Positions 1 through 8,255 of a stretch of 64,000 bases of DNA are shown here, piece by piece. The notes beneath the pieces were generated by a model. It saw only the letters and a list, made by a program, of their open reading frames with translations, searched no databases and was not told the origin of the DNA. Location of the stretch: contig NZ_CP011542.1 of NCBI RefSeq assembly GCF_001020985.1, positions 2,542,001-2,606,000 of the forward strand, given 5' to 3'. Every line of letters begins with the position of its first letter. Within the stretch, counting starts at the first letter, position 1. Source of the stretch: Corynebacterium mustelae. GTDB lineage: Bacteria > Actinomycetota > Actinomycetes > Mycobacteriales > Mycobacteriaceae. The position numbers and the translations under genes are program-made.

Positions 1-1104
1 GAGACGTCGAAAAGCACCGATACTGCGATCACCGTCACCGATGTCAAAGGTCGCACCGTCACCTTCGACGCCCCACCAGAACGCATCATCTTAGGCGAAG
101 GCCGTGGCTTATTCGCCACATCAATCCTGAATAAAAACAATCCGATCGACAAAGTCGTTGCCTTAGGTTCCGACCTGACCACCGCCGCCCCATCGTTTAA
201 AGAAAAACTGGTGGAGAAACTTCCCGCCGTTGCTGAACTACCCGAAATCGGCGGCATTGCCAAGGGCGATGTCACCGTGGAGAACCTCATCGCCCATAAC
301 CCTGACGCCCTGGTCATGACCGCCGATCATTACGACGCGGCCGAAACCACTGGCATGTTGGAAAAAATCGACGCGGCTGGAATCAAATACATCGTGACCG
401 ACTTCCGGCAGCACCCCATGACCAACACCACCACCTCCATCACGGCACTAGGTGAGCTTTTCGGCAAAACCGAGGAAGCAAAGAAATTCAACGCCGACTG
501 GCAAGAAACGGTTGATCGGATCACCGAGCGCACCTCAAAACTCAGCGATGAGGAACGACCCAAGACTCTACTGTGGCGGGCCGCTGGGCTCAAAGATTGC
601 TGTGCGACGGTCAATAAATCGAATTTAGGCGAATTTGTCAACGCAGCTGGCGGCGACAATCTGGGAGACCATATTCTTGACACCGAATCCGGTGATATCA
701 CCGCCGAGAAGGTCATCGCGGAAAATCCAGACGTCATTATCGCCACCGGCGGTTCCTGGGATCCAGAAAAAGCCGGTTCGAAAGACGAAGAAAAGAAGCA
801 GGCCATCCCGCACGTGGAATTGGGCTACTCCGGCACCAAAGAACGCGCCGCCGAAACACTGCGCGGACTGCTGCAAACCAATGGCTTCGACCAGCTTGAT
901 GCCCCGAAGCAGGAAAAGCTGTATGCAGTTTGGCACCAGTTCTACGATTCCCCGATGAATTACCTGGCGCTGGAGCAATTCGCAGTATGGCTGCACCCAG
1001 ATCTGTTCTCCGATATTGATGTCAATGCCCACTGGGAGAAAGCCCACGACGAATTCCAGGCGTTCCCCGCCAGCGGCATCTTCTTCACTGGCATGAACCC
1101 GTAG
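1..1104 (+). CDS. ABC transporter substrate-binding protein, BtuF/FepB-type (5' partial)
   Basis: The reading frame is open from the first base, so the N-terminus, including any signal peptide and lipobox, lies outside the window. The visible 367 residues look like a helical-backbone periplasmic binding protein of the siderophore/cobalamin class. An early strand of type VTVTDVKGRTVTFDAPPERI is followed by a lobe with 'ALVMTADHYD', and near residue 245 by 'ENPDVIIATGG', the usual second-lobe signature. It should capture a metal chelate or corrinoid outside the membrane and hand it to the permease and ATPase encoded just downstream. The bluB gene at the end of the cluster favours corrinoid over siderophore, but the ligand cannot be read from sequence. 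A Cys-Cys pair (DCCATV) in the middle is unusual. Confidence 0.85.
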   Translation, partial: ETSKSTDTAITVTDVKGRTVTFDAPPERIILGEGRGLFATSILNKNNPIDKVVALGSDLTTAAPSFKEKLVEKLPAVAELPEIGGIAKGDVTVENLIAHNPDALVMTADHYDAAETTGMLEKIDAAGIKYIVTDFRQHPMTNTTTSITALGELFGKTEEAKKFNADWQETVDRITERTSKLSDEERPKTLLWRAAGLKDCCATVNKSNLGEFVNAAGGDNLGDHILDTESGDITAEKVIAENPDVIIATGGSWDPEKAGSKDEEKKQAIPHVELGYSGTKERAAETLRGLLQTNGFDQLDAPKQEKLYAVWHQFYDSPMNYLALEQFAVWLHPDLFSDIDVNAHWEKAHDEFQAFPASGIFFTGMNP

Positions 1105-1163
1105 CAACTACCACAAGGCGCTAGCCTTCCCGCAACCGACCACCCACACTGCTAAGGACAACA

Positions 1164-2288
1164 GTGAGTACTTCCCCACACTCGGTCATCGACGTGGATT
1201 CAACCCCACCTGCATCGAATCCACCCACATCCGCCGATTCGACGCAATCGGCAAGCCAATTGGTTTCCACCCATCGGCGCACTACCCGTCGACGGTGGGC
1301 GATCATTGTCGCGCTCACAGCCATTGCGTTAGTGGCGTTCGTTGTGGCCACGGTGGTTGGCCCCACCCAATTGGGATTCGCCGGTGTTGTACGGGGGCTT
1401 ATCCAACCAGATTCACTCAGCCAACAAGAACACACCGTGCTCTACACACTGCGGCTGCCCATGTCAGTGATGGCACTTTTGGTCGGTATTACTCTTTCGC
1501 TGGCGGGTGCCCAGATGCAAACCATCTTGTCCAATCCGCTGGCGGAACCCTACACCCTAGGCATCTCCGCCGCTGCTGCCTTCGGCGGCGCCGCAACCAT
1601 CGTTTTAGGCTGGACGGCGATCAACCAACCGCAATTCAACCTAGCGGTTATTGCCTGGCTCTCGTCCATGATCGCCACCGCCGTCATTGTTGGCGCGTCG
1701 ATCTGGCGCGGTGCCAGTGCGGAAACGATGATCTTGTTGGGAATCGGTTTGGTCTTTCTGTTCCAGGCGCTGCTCGCCTTGATCCAATACCGCGCTTCCA
1801 CCGAAGCCCTCCAGCAAATTGTCTTCTGGTCGATGGGGTCCATGACGCGGGCGACCTGGGCCGGAAACCTTGTGTTGGCGCTGGTCTTAGTCGTCATCAT
1901 CCCGATTTTCGGCATCCTCTCTTGGCGGCTGACTGCCTTGAAGCTGGGCGACGCCCGCGCCCAGGCCATGGGGGTCAACGTCGCCCGGCTCCGGGTTATC
2001 GTGTTGATTCTCTGTTCGCTTCTGGCCGCGACGGCAGTGGCATTCTCCGGGATCATCGGCTTTGTCGGCCTGGTCGGCCCGCATATCGCCCGAATGCTGG
2101 TTGGCGAAGACCAGCGCTATTTCATACCGGCGGCGGCCGCTGCCGGTGCGGTGATGCTCAGCGCCTCCCACGCCTTGAGCCTAATTATCATCCCCGGTGT
2201 CGCCGTTCCTATTGGAATTATCACCGCACTCGTCGGCGTGCCGTTCTTTATCGGTCTCATCATCACCAGGAAGCGCAACCTATGGTAA
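1164..2288 (+). CDS. FecCD/BtuC-family ABC importer permease
   Basis: 374 residues with about ten hydrophobic segments after a roughly 45-residue hydrophilic, Ser/Thr/Pro-rich N-terminal tail. Family hallmarks are the 'SNPLAEPYTLGIS' stretch in the first third and the late 'GIIGFVGLVGPHIARMLVG' coupling region (residues about 293-311). It forms the membrane channel of the importer with the binding protein upstream and the ATPase downstream. A GTG start is chosen because AAGGA lies at the right distance before it; the preceding stop is only about 60 nt away. Its stop codon overlaps the ATPase start by 7 nt, so the two are translationally coupled. The substrate is inferred only from context (see bluB). 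Confidence 0.9.
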   Translation: MSTSPHSVIDVDSTPPASNPPTSADSTQSASQLVSTHRRTTRRRWAIIVALTAIALVAFVVATVVGPTQLGFAGVVRGLIQPDSLSQQEHTVLYTLRLPMSVMALLVGITLSLAGAQMQTILSNPLAEPYTLGISAAAAFGGAATIVLGWTAINQPQFNLAVIAWLSSMIATAVIVGASIWRGASAETMILLGIGLVFLFQALLALIQYRASTEALQQIVFWSMGSMTRATWAGNLVLALVLVVIIPIFGILSWRLTALKLGDARAQAMGVNVARLRVIVLILCSLLAATAVAFSGIIGFVGLVGPHIARMLVGEDQRYFIPAAAAAGAVMLSASHALSLIIIPGVAVPIGIITALVGVPFFIGLIITRKRNLW

Positions 2289-3037
2289 ACGAACTGACCA
2301 TCAGTAACGTCTCGGTCGGCTATGGCAAGAACTCGGTCGTTTCCGACTTCACCGCCACCCCGCTTTCCGGCGGGACGATAACCGCATTACTCGGTCCCAA
2401 TGCGGCTGGCAAATCTACCCTCATCAAAGCTATTTCCGGAATCCTACGGCACACCGGTGAAGTCGAGTTCCGCCGGGATTTAGAAACCTTCTCCGGCAAT
2501 AGTTTGCGACGCCATATCGGCTACGTCCCGCAGGACCTCCCCAGTTCAGCGGCACTTCACGCCTTCGAAACCGTGCTGATCGCTGCCCGGCGCGCCACAA
2601 CAGACCCGGAGTGGAGTGCCGCGAAAACCATGACCTCGTTAGGGATCGCCGATCTTGGGCATAGGTATCTTGGTGAATTATCCGGTGGGCAGCGGCAATT
2701 GGTGGGTGTGGCCCAGGCGTTGGTTACGTCGCCTTCCATCGTCGTACTTGATGAGCCCACCAGTGCGTTGGATCTCAGGCGGCAGCTTTTCCTCTTGGAT
2801 TATGTGCGTCAGTGGGTGGCGGAGACTAATGCGATTGGGCTTATCGCCATCCATGACATCAATCTGGCCGCCCGGTTTGCTGATTCGATTCTCGTGATGA
2901 AATCCGGGCACCCCGTCGCCCAAGGCTGCCCCACCGAGGTGTTGAACCCGGAGGTTATCAAGGATGTCTATGGGGTTCACGTGGATGTTTTCTCCCACAA
3001 CGACATGCACATGGTCGCCCCGATTTCGGTTGCCTGA
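2282..3037 (+). CDS. ABC importer ATP-binding protein, BtuD/FecE-type
   Basis: 251-residue nucleotide-binding subunit. Visible motifs: Walker A GPNAAGKST (with AA where most relatives have GS/GC), Q-loop in 'GYVPQDL', signature LSGGQRQ, Walker B 'IVVLDEPTSALD' and the switch histidine in 'AIHDINLA'. All catalytic residues are present, so it should be an active ATPase driving uptake through the adjacent FecCD permease. The frame is open for about 1 kb upstream, but that part lies antiphase to the permease gene; the true ATG overlaps the permease stop by 7 nt. It ends 21 nt before bluB. Confidence 0.92.
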   Translation: MVNELTISNVSVGYGKNSVVSDFTATPLSGGTITALLGPNAAGKSTLIKAISGILRHTGEVEFRRDLETFSGNSLRRHIGYVPQDLPSSAALHAFETVLIAARRATTDPEWSAAKTMTSLGIADLGHRYLGELSGGQRQLVGVAQALVTSPSIVVLDEPTSALDLRRQLFLLDYVRQWVAETNAIGLIAIHDINLAARFADSILVMKSGHPVAQGCPTEVLNPEVIKDVYGVHVDVFSHNDMHMVAPISVA

Positions 3038-3045
3038 TAGTGGCA

Positions 3046-3051
3046 TAAAGT
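3046..3051 (+). promoter_or_regulatory. candidate -10 hexamer for bluB
   Basis: TAAAGT lies 7 nt before the bluB ATG. Transcription would then begin at or next to the start codon (leaderless). The alternative, that AAAGGA directly abutting the ATG is a Shine-Dalgarno site, requires abnormally short spacing. Confidence 0.4.
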
Positions 3052-3058
3052 TAAAGGA

Positions 3059-3694
3059 ATGACAGAAGAAACCGAAGCTGTTTACCGCACCATTTTCGCC
3101 CGGCGCGACGTTCGCGCCGAGTACACCGGTGAGGTCATTTGCGCCGATACCTTAAATCGCATTCTTTCCGCAGGCCACGCCGCCCCGTCGGTGGGAAATT
3201 CCCAGCCGTGGGATTTTGTGATTATCCAGGATAGGAACCGGTTGGCTGAGTTTGCCGCCCACGTAGCTGAGCGCCGAAAAGCATTTGCGGACGAGTTAGC
3301 GGACGACCGCAAGGAAGTATTCAACCCGATCAAGATTGAGGGGATTAGGGAGTCTGGCACCGGTATCGTGGTCACTTTCGATCCACGCCGGGGCGGGCCG
3401 AACATCCTCGGCCGACATACTATTGACGACACCGGGGTTTTTAGCGCTGTTTTAGCTATCCAAAACATGTGGCTTGCAGCTACCGCCGAGAACATTGGTA
3501 TGGGATGGGTGAGCTTCTACGAGGAGGAGTTTCTGCGCAGCTTCATCGGCTGCCCAGATCCAATCCGCCCTATCGCCTGGTTGTGTATCGGTCCAGTCAC
3601 TCATTTTGAATCGGTTCCGGACTTACAACGTTTCGGATGGCGGGATGCAAAGCCGCTGAGCGAGGTTATTCACCGTGAGGTGTATCGCGGTTAA
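3059..3694 (+). CDS. bluB: 5,6-dimethylbenzimidazole synthase
   Basis: 211-residue nitroreductase-fold enzyme. BluB consumes reduced FMN and oxygen to make 5,6-dimethylbenzimidazole, the lower axial base of vitamin B12. Diagnostic stretches are 'RRDVRAEYTGE' near the N-terminus, 'APSVGNSQPWDFV' around residue 42, 'GRHTIDDTGVFS' about residue 118, 'QNMWLAATAENIGMGWVS' and the terminal 'FGWRD'. These separate BluB from generic nitroreductases. It starts 21 nt after the importer ATPase and is probably co-transcribed, possibly with an extra promoter of its own. The pairing suggests the cell imports incomplete or foreign corrinoids and rebuilds them to cobalamin. No cobalamin riboswitch can be judged because the operon start lies outside the window. 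Confidence 0.9.
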   Translation: MTEETEAVYRTIFARRDVRAEYTGEVICADTLNRILSAGHAAPSVGNSQPWDFVIIQDRNRLAEFAAHVAERRKAFADELADDRKEVFNPIKIEGIRESGTGIVVTFDPRRGGPNILGRHTIDDTGVFSAVLAIQNMWLAATAENIGMGWVSFYEEEFLRSFIGCPDPIRPIAWLCIGPVTHFESVPDLQRFGWRDAKPLSEVIHREVYRG

Positions 3695-3701
3695 GGGTTT
3701 T

Positions 3702-3712
3702 GCTTGTCGACG
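3702..3712 (+). repeat. GCTTGTCGACG motif (intergenic copy)
   Basis: One of eleven exact copies of this 11-mer in the window; see the finding. This copy lies in the gap after bluB. Confidence 0.6.
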
Positions 3713-3828
3713 CCCGCCTGTGCCCCGTAGCCTGACCACAATGCTGATCTTTTTTAATTACTGAAACTAAAAGGTCTTCAGGCGAATTCGATGGTTACCG
3801 CTGGTGCCTCTGCCGATTTTGAGCATAC

Positions 3829-3891
3829 AAACGGGGATTCACCCCTTCCAAATCTAGGCATTTTGATGGAAGGAATGAATCCCCGTTTTTC
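3829..3891. terminator. bidirectional terminator between bluB and yceI
   Basis: A long inverted repeat: AAACGGGGATTCA and CCTTCCA on the left pair with TGGAAGG and TGAATCCCCGTTT on the right, followed by a T run. It sits between convergent genes and can serve both. Confidence 0.8.
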
Positions 3892-3896
3892 TCTTA

Positions 3897-4550
3897 TTAC
3901 TGAGTGAGGTTGAGCTGGAATTCCAGGTCGCCGGTCTTGTCAACAACGGCGAAACCTAGGTCTGGTGCTACGATGCCGAAGTCACTCCAGGTCATTGGAA
4001 CGGTTCCAGCTACTTCAAGCACGGAATCGTTCTTTGCAATTTCGAGGGTTGCGGTAACTGGCTTGGTCTGGCCGTTCAGGGTCAGATCGCCGGTCACTTC
4101 TACTGGGCCTGAACCGGAGCTAACCTTTACAGGCTCGGTAACGACGAAGGTAGCGGTTGGGTTGTCGTTAACTTTGAGGATCTCATCGCGGAATGCCTTG
4201 TCGCGGGCATCTTCACCGGAAGTAACGCTAGCCAAATCCACCTCAATGGAGGCTGCCAAAAGGGTGCCGTCGTTAAGGGATGCATCGCCGGTAACATTCT
4301 CGGTGCGACCAACTACCACGAGGTTTTCGCCGTTAAGAACCTTGCCTACGCGGTAACCTGCGAAGGAGCCGTCACCAACGGTCCAGGTTCCGGTCAGATC
4401 AGCGGAATCCGCTGGCTTGGCCTCAGTGGTCACGCTAGGTGCTGCGACGTTACTGTTGTCGTATTTGGATGCGTAGTATTTGGTACCGAAAATAACGCCT
4501 GCGATAGCGACCGCCGCTAGAACGGCTGCTGCAATAAGTCCTTTTTTCAT
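3897..4550 (-). CDS. YceI family protein
   Basis: 217 residues. The N-terminus (MKKGLIAAAVLAAVAIAGVIFG) is a signal anchor or signal peptide; a linker rich in Ser/Ala/Thr follows. From about residue 52 the protein has the YceI beta-barrel pattern: 'LTGTWTVGDGSFAGYRVGK', 'DASLNDGTLLAASIEVDL', 'DEILKVNDNPTATFV', 'GDLTLNGQTKPVT' and the final 'DFGIV'. YceI lipocalin-like barrels bind isoprenoid-type lipids in known structures; the physiological role is usually unknown. The ATG at 4550 is preferred over the in-frame ATG 63 nt upstream because GGAAAG precedes it and because it gives a clean signal sequence. It stands alone, convergent with bluB. Confidence 0.85.
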   Translation of the reverse strand: MKKGLIAAAVLAAVAIAGVIFGTKYYASKYDNSNVAAPSVTTEAKPADSADLTGTWTVGDGSFAGYRVGKVLNGENLVVVGRTENVTGDASLNDGTLLAASIEVDLASVTSGEDARDKAFRDEILKVNDNPTATFVVTEPVKVSSGSGPVEVTGDLTLNGQTKPVTATLEIAKNDSVLEVAGTVPMTWSDFGIVAPDLGFAVVDKTGDLEFQLNLTQ

Positions 4551-4727
4551 GAATCTTTCCTTGAGATAGATAGTGTTTACATTAATATGTGAACTGTCCT
4601 TGGGACACAACAAAACCCAACCAGCAAATCTACAGCATGATTGCGTGATGGGCGAATGTTAGCCACAAAATAGTGACATGTACACAATGTTGCCAAATTT
4701 CTCCCGAAAAAGCAATAGGACCACTCG

Positions 4728-5396
4728 ATGAATACCGAAGAATTCCGTAACCGCGCCGCAGCCGACCCCACCTGGCATCCCGGATTCGACACCATCACAG
4801 CAGAATTCCAACGGCTCTACCCCGGTCAAGAACCCGAGTGGTATCACCATGCGATACCACCATCACTGGGTGGTGATGGCTACATTGAGGAATTCGCAAA
4901 ATTCCAGTCACCAGCCGGTTACCAGCACATCGTCACATTCGGCATGACGGAACTGGGAATCGAAGAAGAAGCACTCGGCGGCGAATACAGCGGTTGGGGC
5001 TACGAAATGACGCTTAAACTTCCCGATACCTCCGCCGACTGGTGGTGGACTATCAACCTGTTGGAGTTTTTCGCCCGTTACACCTACGAATCCGGAAACT
5101 GGTTCAAGCCCTACGCCACCATCAGGCTCAACGGCAGCCCGATCATCGAAGACGAAGGGTGCACCATCACCGCATTCGTCACAGCGCCCGATACCGAGGC
5201 CCGCACACAGCAAGGCATTTACGGCAAAACCTCATTCGTCCAGCTTGTCGGGGTCACCGAAACCGAAATACAGCACCTCGACGGGCTACCCGAAGAAGAA
5301 GTCAAGGCATTCATCGCAACAATGCAGGCCGATAACCCACATTTGGTTACCGACCTATTTCGGACAAAAGAATATCTAGAATACCGTGTGGTCTAA
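4728..5396 (+). CDS. suppressor-of-fused (SUFU) domain protein
   Basis: 222-residue acidic, soluble protein with no signal peptide. 'YHHAIPPSLGGDG', 'GMTELG', 'SGWGYEMTLKLP' and 'GKTSFVQLVGVTETE' match the bacterial SUFU-domain pattern. In bacteria this domain is found alone or in polymorphic-toxin immunity proteins; a molecular role is not established for the stand-alone form. AGGA 7 nt before the ATG supports the start. It is monocistronic, convergent with the exporter genes that follow. Confidence 0.75.
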   Translation: MNTEEFRNRAAADPTWHPGFDTITAEFQRLYPGQEPEWYHHAIPPSLGGDGYIEEFAKFQSPAGYQHIVTFGMTELGIEEEALGGEYSGWGYEMTLKLPDTSADWWWTINLLEFFARYTYESGNWFKPYATIRLNGSPIIEDEGCTITAFVTAPDTEARTQQGIYGKTSFVQLVGVTETEIQHLDGLPEEEVKAFIATMQADNPHLVTDLFRTKEYLEYRVV

Positions 5397-5411
5397 AACC
5401 TCACGCCCACA

Positions 5412-6167
5412 CTAGCTTTCGTACATCCGAATCACCTTCGGGGCGAGCAGAATCAAACCCGCCCCCACGGCAAGAGCTGCCGCGACAATCGGAAGCGCAC
5501 CCGAAAAAGTAAAAGCATCCGAATCCCCCACCGCAGACGAACCGAGGTTCAGCATCCGGGTAACCAATGCCTGCGGAATGACATGCTTGCCATACACCAG
5601 GGGCGGCGCGCTCGCCAGGACTCCAAAACCAGCAACACAACCAGCGAAACACACCGCCACCGGCGCGGCAAAGGATTTCAAACGAGCTGAGAGCAACAGC
5701 TGCAGCACCACCAGCGGGAACGACGCAACCACCGCAAGCAGCCCAATAACCAGGTAATACAACGGTGGCATGGAGACGTCGTCAAGCACAATCAACCCGG
5801 AAATAAACGTGCCACACACCAACACAAGCTGCATAACCGCCAACGGAATCGCAATGACAGCAGTCTTGGCTAGAAGCAACGACACCGCACTGGTGGAATT
5901 AGCACGCAACAAATTCCAGTTTGTACCTTGGTGCTCCATACGCCACGCCGCAGCACACATTAGCGCCACAGCCATCGAGAAATAAAACAACGAATAGAAC
6001 AGGAACACCTGGCTAAAAAGCGACACCCAACCGCTATTGAGCATCTGCTTGTTCGACCAGTAGTTAATGCTGCCCGTAATAATTGCCAGCAGCGGTAAAA
6101 TCACGACCACCACCCACAATTGCGAACGTTTCAACTTCAATAGTTCCGCACGAAACATGGCATTCAC
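5412..6167 (-). CDS. ABC-2 type exporter permease, lantibiotic-protection type (second subunit)
   Basis: 251 residues with six predicted membrane spans. The N-terminus 'FRAELLKLKRSQLWVVVVILPLL' is the typical opening of MutG/SpaG/NisG-like permeases that pair with a MutF-type ATPase. Third gene of a leftward operon with the permease at 6173-6895 and the ATPase at 6892-7806. Such exporters expel or displace cationic peptides from the membrane, or move other hydrophobic compounds. No lanthipeptide synthase, precursor peptide or sensor kinase lies nearby, so the substrate is open. Confidence 0.8.
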   Translation of the reverse strand: MNAMFRAELLKLKRSQLWVVVVILPLLAIITGSINYWSNKQMLNSGWVSLFSQVFLFYSLFYFSMAVALMCAAAWRMEHQGTNWNLLRANSTSAVSLLLAKTAVIAIPLAVMQLVLVCGTFISGLIVLDDVSMPPLYYLVIGLLAVVASFPLVVLQLLLSARLKSFAAPVAVCFAGCVAGFGVLASAPPLVYGKHVIPQALVTRMLNLGSSAVGDSDAFTFSGALPIVAAALAVGAGLILLAPKVIRMYES

Positions 6168-6172
6168 CCTTC

Positions 6173-6895
6173 CTATCGTTCCAACCGATCAAACCAGCGC
6201 ACTGCTACTACACCACCAACCAGCATCACGGCGACCAATCCGATAATCGACGCATAGGGCGGCTGAATATAGACAACTTTCTCTAATCCCCCGAATCCCA
6301 CCGGCGAAATAAGCGCATAGCATCCCCACGGAATAAACCGCGTAATCGTATCCGGCAGAAGCAACGAAAACACCGAAATGAAAGCACCTAAAACACCGAT
6401 CCCGATATTGACCAATTGATTATCAACCGTGGCAGCAATCACGACATGGAACACCACAAACACAATATTGATCAACGCCAGCCAGCTAAAATACCCCCAC
6501 CATGCTGAATTATTGACCGTCTCCGGGATCGCATCGCCAATGGCAACAGCGTATAACACGCTGGCTTCCACAATCACCGCGACCGTAATAATCGCACTAA
6601 CCAGCAGGATTTTCAGCGCACACAATCGACTGCGGCTAACGCCCGCCGCCGCCATCAAATGCCAGCCATTACCTTCATGTTCGACTTCCACCAACCGGGA
6701 AGCAATAATACTGACAAACACCGGCGACAACAGGGCCTGCGCCATCGTGACAGCGAGCAACAACCCCGCCATATCCACGCCGTCCGTGTCTCTAAACAGC
6801 GTCGTTGAACTCAAGGCAACCACCGCAACAACCAAGACCGCAACCAACCACGGTATTTTCAACCGACGTAACTTTCGTAATTCCACCGCAATCAT
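6173..6895 (-). CDS. ABC-2 type exporter permease, lantibiotic-protection type (first subunit)
   Basis: 240 residues, six hydrophobic segments. It opens with 'VELRKLRRLKIPWLVAVLVV', the same N-terminal logic as its partner permease. The region 'EGNGWHLMAAAGVSRSRLCALKI' recalls the E-x-x-G-x-W motif seen in EcsB/MutE-type permeases after the second helix; the partner has the equivalent 'EHQGTNWNLLRANSTS'. Its start codon overlaps the ATPase stop in an ATGA junction, and its stop lies 5 nt before the next start, so the three proteins are likely made in fixed proportion. Confidence 0.8.
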   Translation of the reverse strand: MIAVELRKLRRLKIPWLVAVLVVAVVALSSTTLFRDTDGVDMAGLLLAVTMAQALLSPVFVSIIASRLVEVEHEGNGWHLMAAAGVSRSRLCALKILLVSAIITVAVIVEASVLYAVAIGDAIPETVNNSAWWGYFSWLALINIVFVVFHVVIAATVDNQLVNIGIGVLGAFISVFSLLLPDTITRFIPWGCYALISPVGFGGLEKVVYIQPPYASIIGLVAVMLVGGVVAVRWFDRLER

Positions 6896-7806
6896 CGCAA
6901 CTGTCCTGTCGCCGTGAGATCCATAAAAATTTCCTCCAACGATTGCTGCGCCCGCTTCGCCTCATACACAGGGACAGATTGTGCTGCCTCGGCAATCAAC
7001 TGCGCGGCTTGCGGCTGCGTGAGCCCTGGTACCGCAACGCTTGACGACGAATACCGGCGCGCGCCGGGAATACGCAGCAGATTGGCCACATATTGTTCGT
7101 CAGTGGTGACGATCAAATCTGGCACGCTGTGACCGTATAGTTCTTCCCTACTGCCCTGGAAAATCAAGGAGCCGCGATCGATAATTCCCATCATCGTTGC
7201 GGTCTTATCCACCTCATCTAGCAGGTGGCTCGACACCATGATGGTAATCCCACGCGCCGCTAGGTCGATTATCAGCTCACGAATCTCCTCGATACCGGCC
7301 GGATCCAGCCCATTAACCGGCTCATCCAAGATGAGTAGCTCCGGGTTACGAGCAAGCGCCATCGCGATCCCCAACCGCTGCTTCATGCCGAGGGAGTAGT
7401 TCTTCACAAGCTTCTTGCGGTGCCCGCTTAGCCGAACCGTGTCCAAGGCTTCTTCAATCTGCCGAGTTTCCAAACCCAACATGGCCTGCACGATCTGCAT
7501 GTTCTCCCAACCGGTGAGGTGACCATAACCGGGAGGGGCTTCAATCATCGACCCCACGGTGCGCAGCAGTGCCGCCCGACTGGCCGTTTCCAGTCGCTGC
7601 CCAAACAAGTGAATCTCTCCCACTGTTGGACGCATGAGACCAAGCAGCATTTTCATTGTGGTGGATTTGCCGGATCCATTCGGCCCCAGGAAGCCGTATA
7701 TAGCACCAGCTGGTACACGAAGATCCAACGCATTAACCACGACCTCCGAACCAAACTGTTTGGTGAGCCCACTAGTGTGGATCACATAATCAAGATGTTG
7801 CTTCAT
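6892..7806 (-). CDS. ABC exporter ATPase, BcrA/MutF-type
   Basis: About 304 residues. Walker A 'GPNGSGKST', Q-loop 'MIEAPPGYGHLTGWENM' (the E-A-P-x-x-Y form typical of BcrA/MutF ATPases), signature 'YSLGMKQRLGIAMAL', Walker B 'LLILDEPVNGLDP' and the switch 'VSSHLLDEV' are all intact. The C-terminal 80 residues resemble the regulatory tail of this class. The ATG at 7806 is chosen because GGAAAG precedes it and because the protein then starts close to the first beta strand; in-frame ATGs lie 9 and 39 nt upstream. First gene of the exporter operon. Confidence 0.85.
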   Translation of the reverse strand: MKQHLDYVIHTSGLTKQFGSEVVVNALDLRVPAGAIYGFLGPNGSGKSTTMKMLLGLMRPTVGEIHLFGQRLETASRAALLRTVGSMIEAPPGYGHLTGWENMQIVQAMLGLETRQIEEALDTVRLSGHRKKLVKNYSLGMKQRLGIAMALARNPELLILDEPVNGLDPAGIEEIRELIIDLAARGITIMVSSHLLDEVDKTATMMGIIDRGSLIFQGSREELYGHSVPDLIVTTDEQYVANLLRIPGARRYSSSSVAVPGLTQPQAAQLIAEAAQSVPVYEAKRAQQSLEEIFMDLTATGQLR

Positions 7807-7900
7807 ACTTTCCATCATGGCCAATTGACGAATGAAAATCGTCAACCCACAGGCAGAAATTGCAGCTCATACCAGGGGTTGAAGCTTTAGTGGCACGTCT

Positions 7901-7920
7901 CATACCTACGAATGGGTATG
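7901..7920. promoter_or_regulatory. inverted repeat upstream of the exporter operon
   Basis: CATACC-N8-GGTATG, perfect arms, about 95 nt before the ATPase start and 150 nt before the rightward gene at 8067. Position and spacing fit an operator for a dimeric repressor, but no regulator gene is adjacent. Confidence 0.3.
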
Positions 7921-8066
7921 TCAGCCAACGGCTTGGTCAACAACGTGAGGCAAACGATTCACCAAAGATCATCATCAAATTGATGGGTACACCTACTAGG
8001 TCGCTAGCCCTAGGCAATCGGTAACGTCTAAGGCATAATCGATAGTGATCAGAAAAGGAGGTAACC

Positions 8067-8255
8067 ATGACCGCTCCAATGTTGAACCCCATGAGTAAAA
8101 AGGAAGCTGAAGACAAGCTCCATGAATTAGAAACGACGATTCAAGGCGGGATTGAAGAGTTCGAAGAACGAGCACGTTTCTTTGATCTTTCTCCATTGGA
8201 GCAGGGAGTATGGGAACGAATCTCCGAATTGCGGTGGCTTCTTGGACGCTCCTGA
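8067..8255 (+). CDS. small hypothetical protein, coupled to the next gene
   Basis: 62 residues, strongly charged and mostly helical. A near-perfect Shine-Dalgarno AAGGAGGT stands 5 nt before the ATG, so it is very likely translated. Family not recognised; the layout (short acidic helical protein ending in 'ELRWLLGRS', then a longer unknown overlapping its stop) resembles actinobacterial toxin-antitoxin-like gene pairs, but this is inference. Base composition is AT-richer than the flanking core genes. Confidence 0.7.
   Translation: MTAPMLNPMSKKEAEDKLHELETTIQGGIEEFEERARFFDLSPLEQGVWERISELRWLLGRS

Noticed and set aside
1295..2281. Long open frame upstream of and in frame with the importer ATPase
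   Set aside because: It lies antiphase within the FecCD permease gene; its sequence has no domain and the ATPase begins at the overlapping ATG at 2282.
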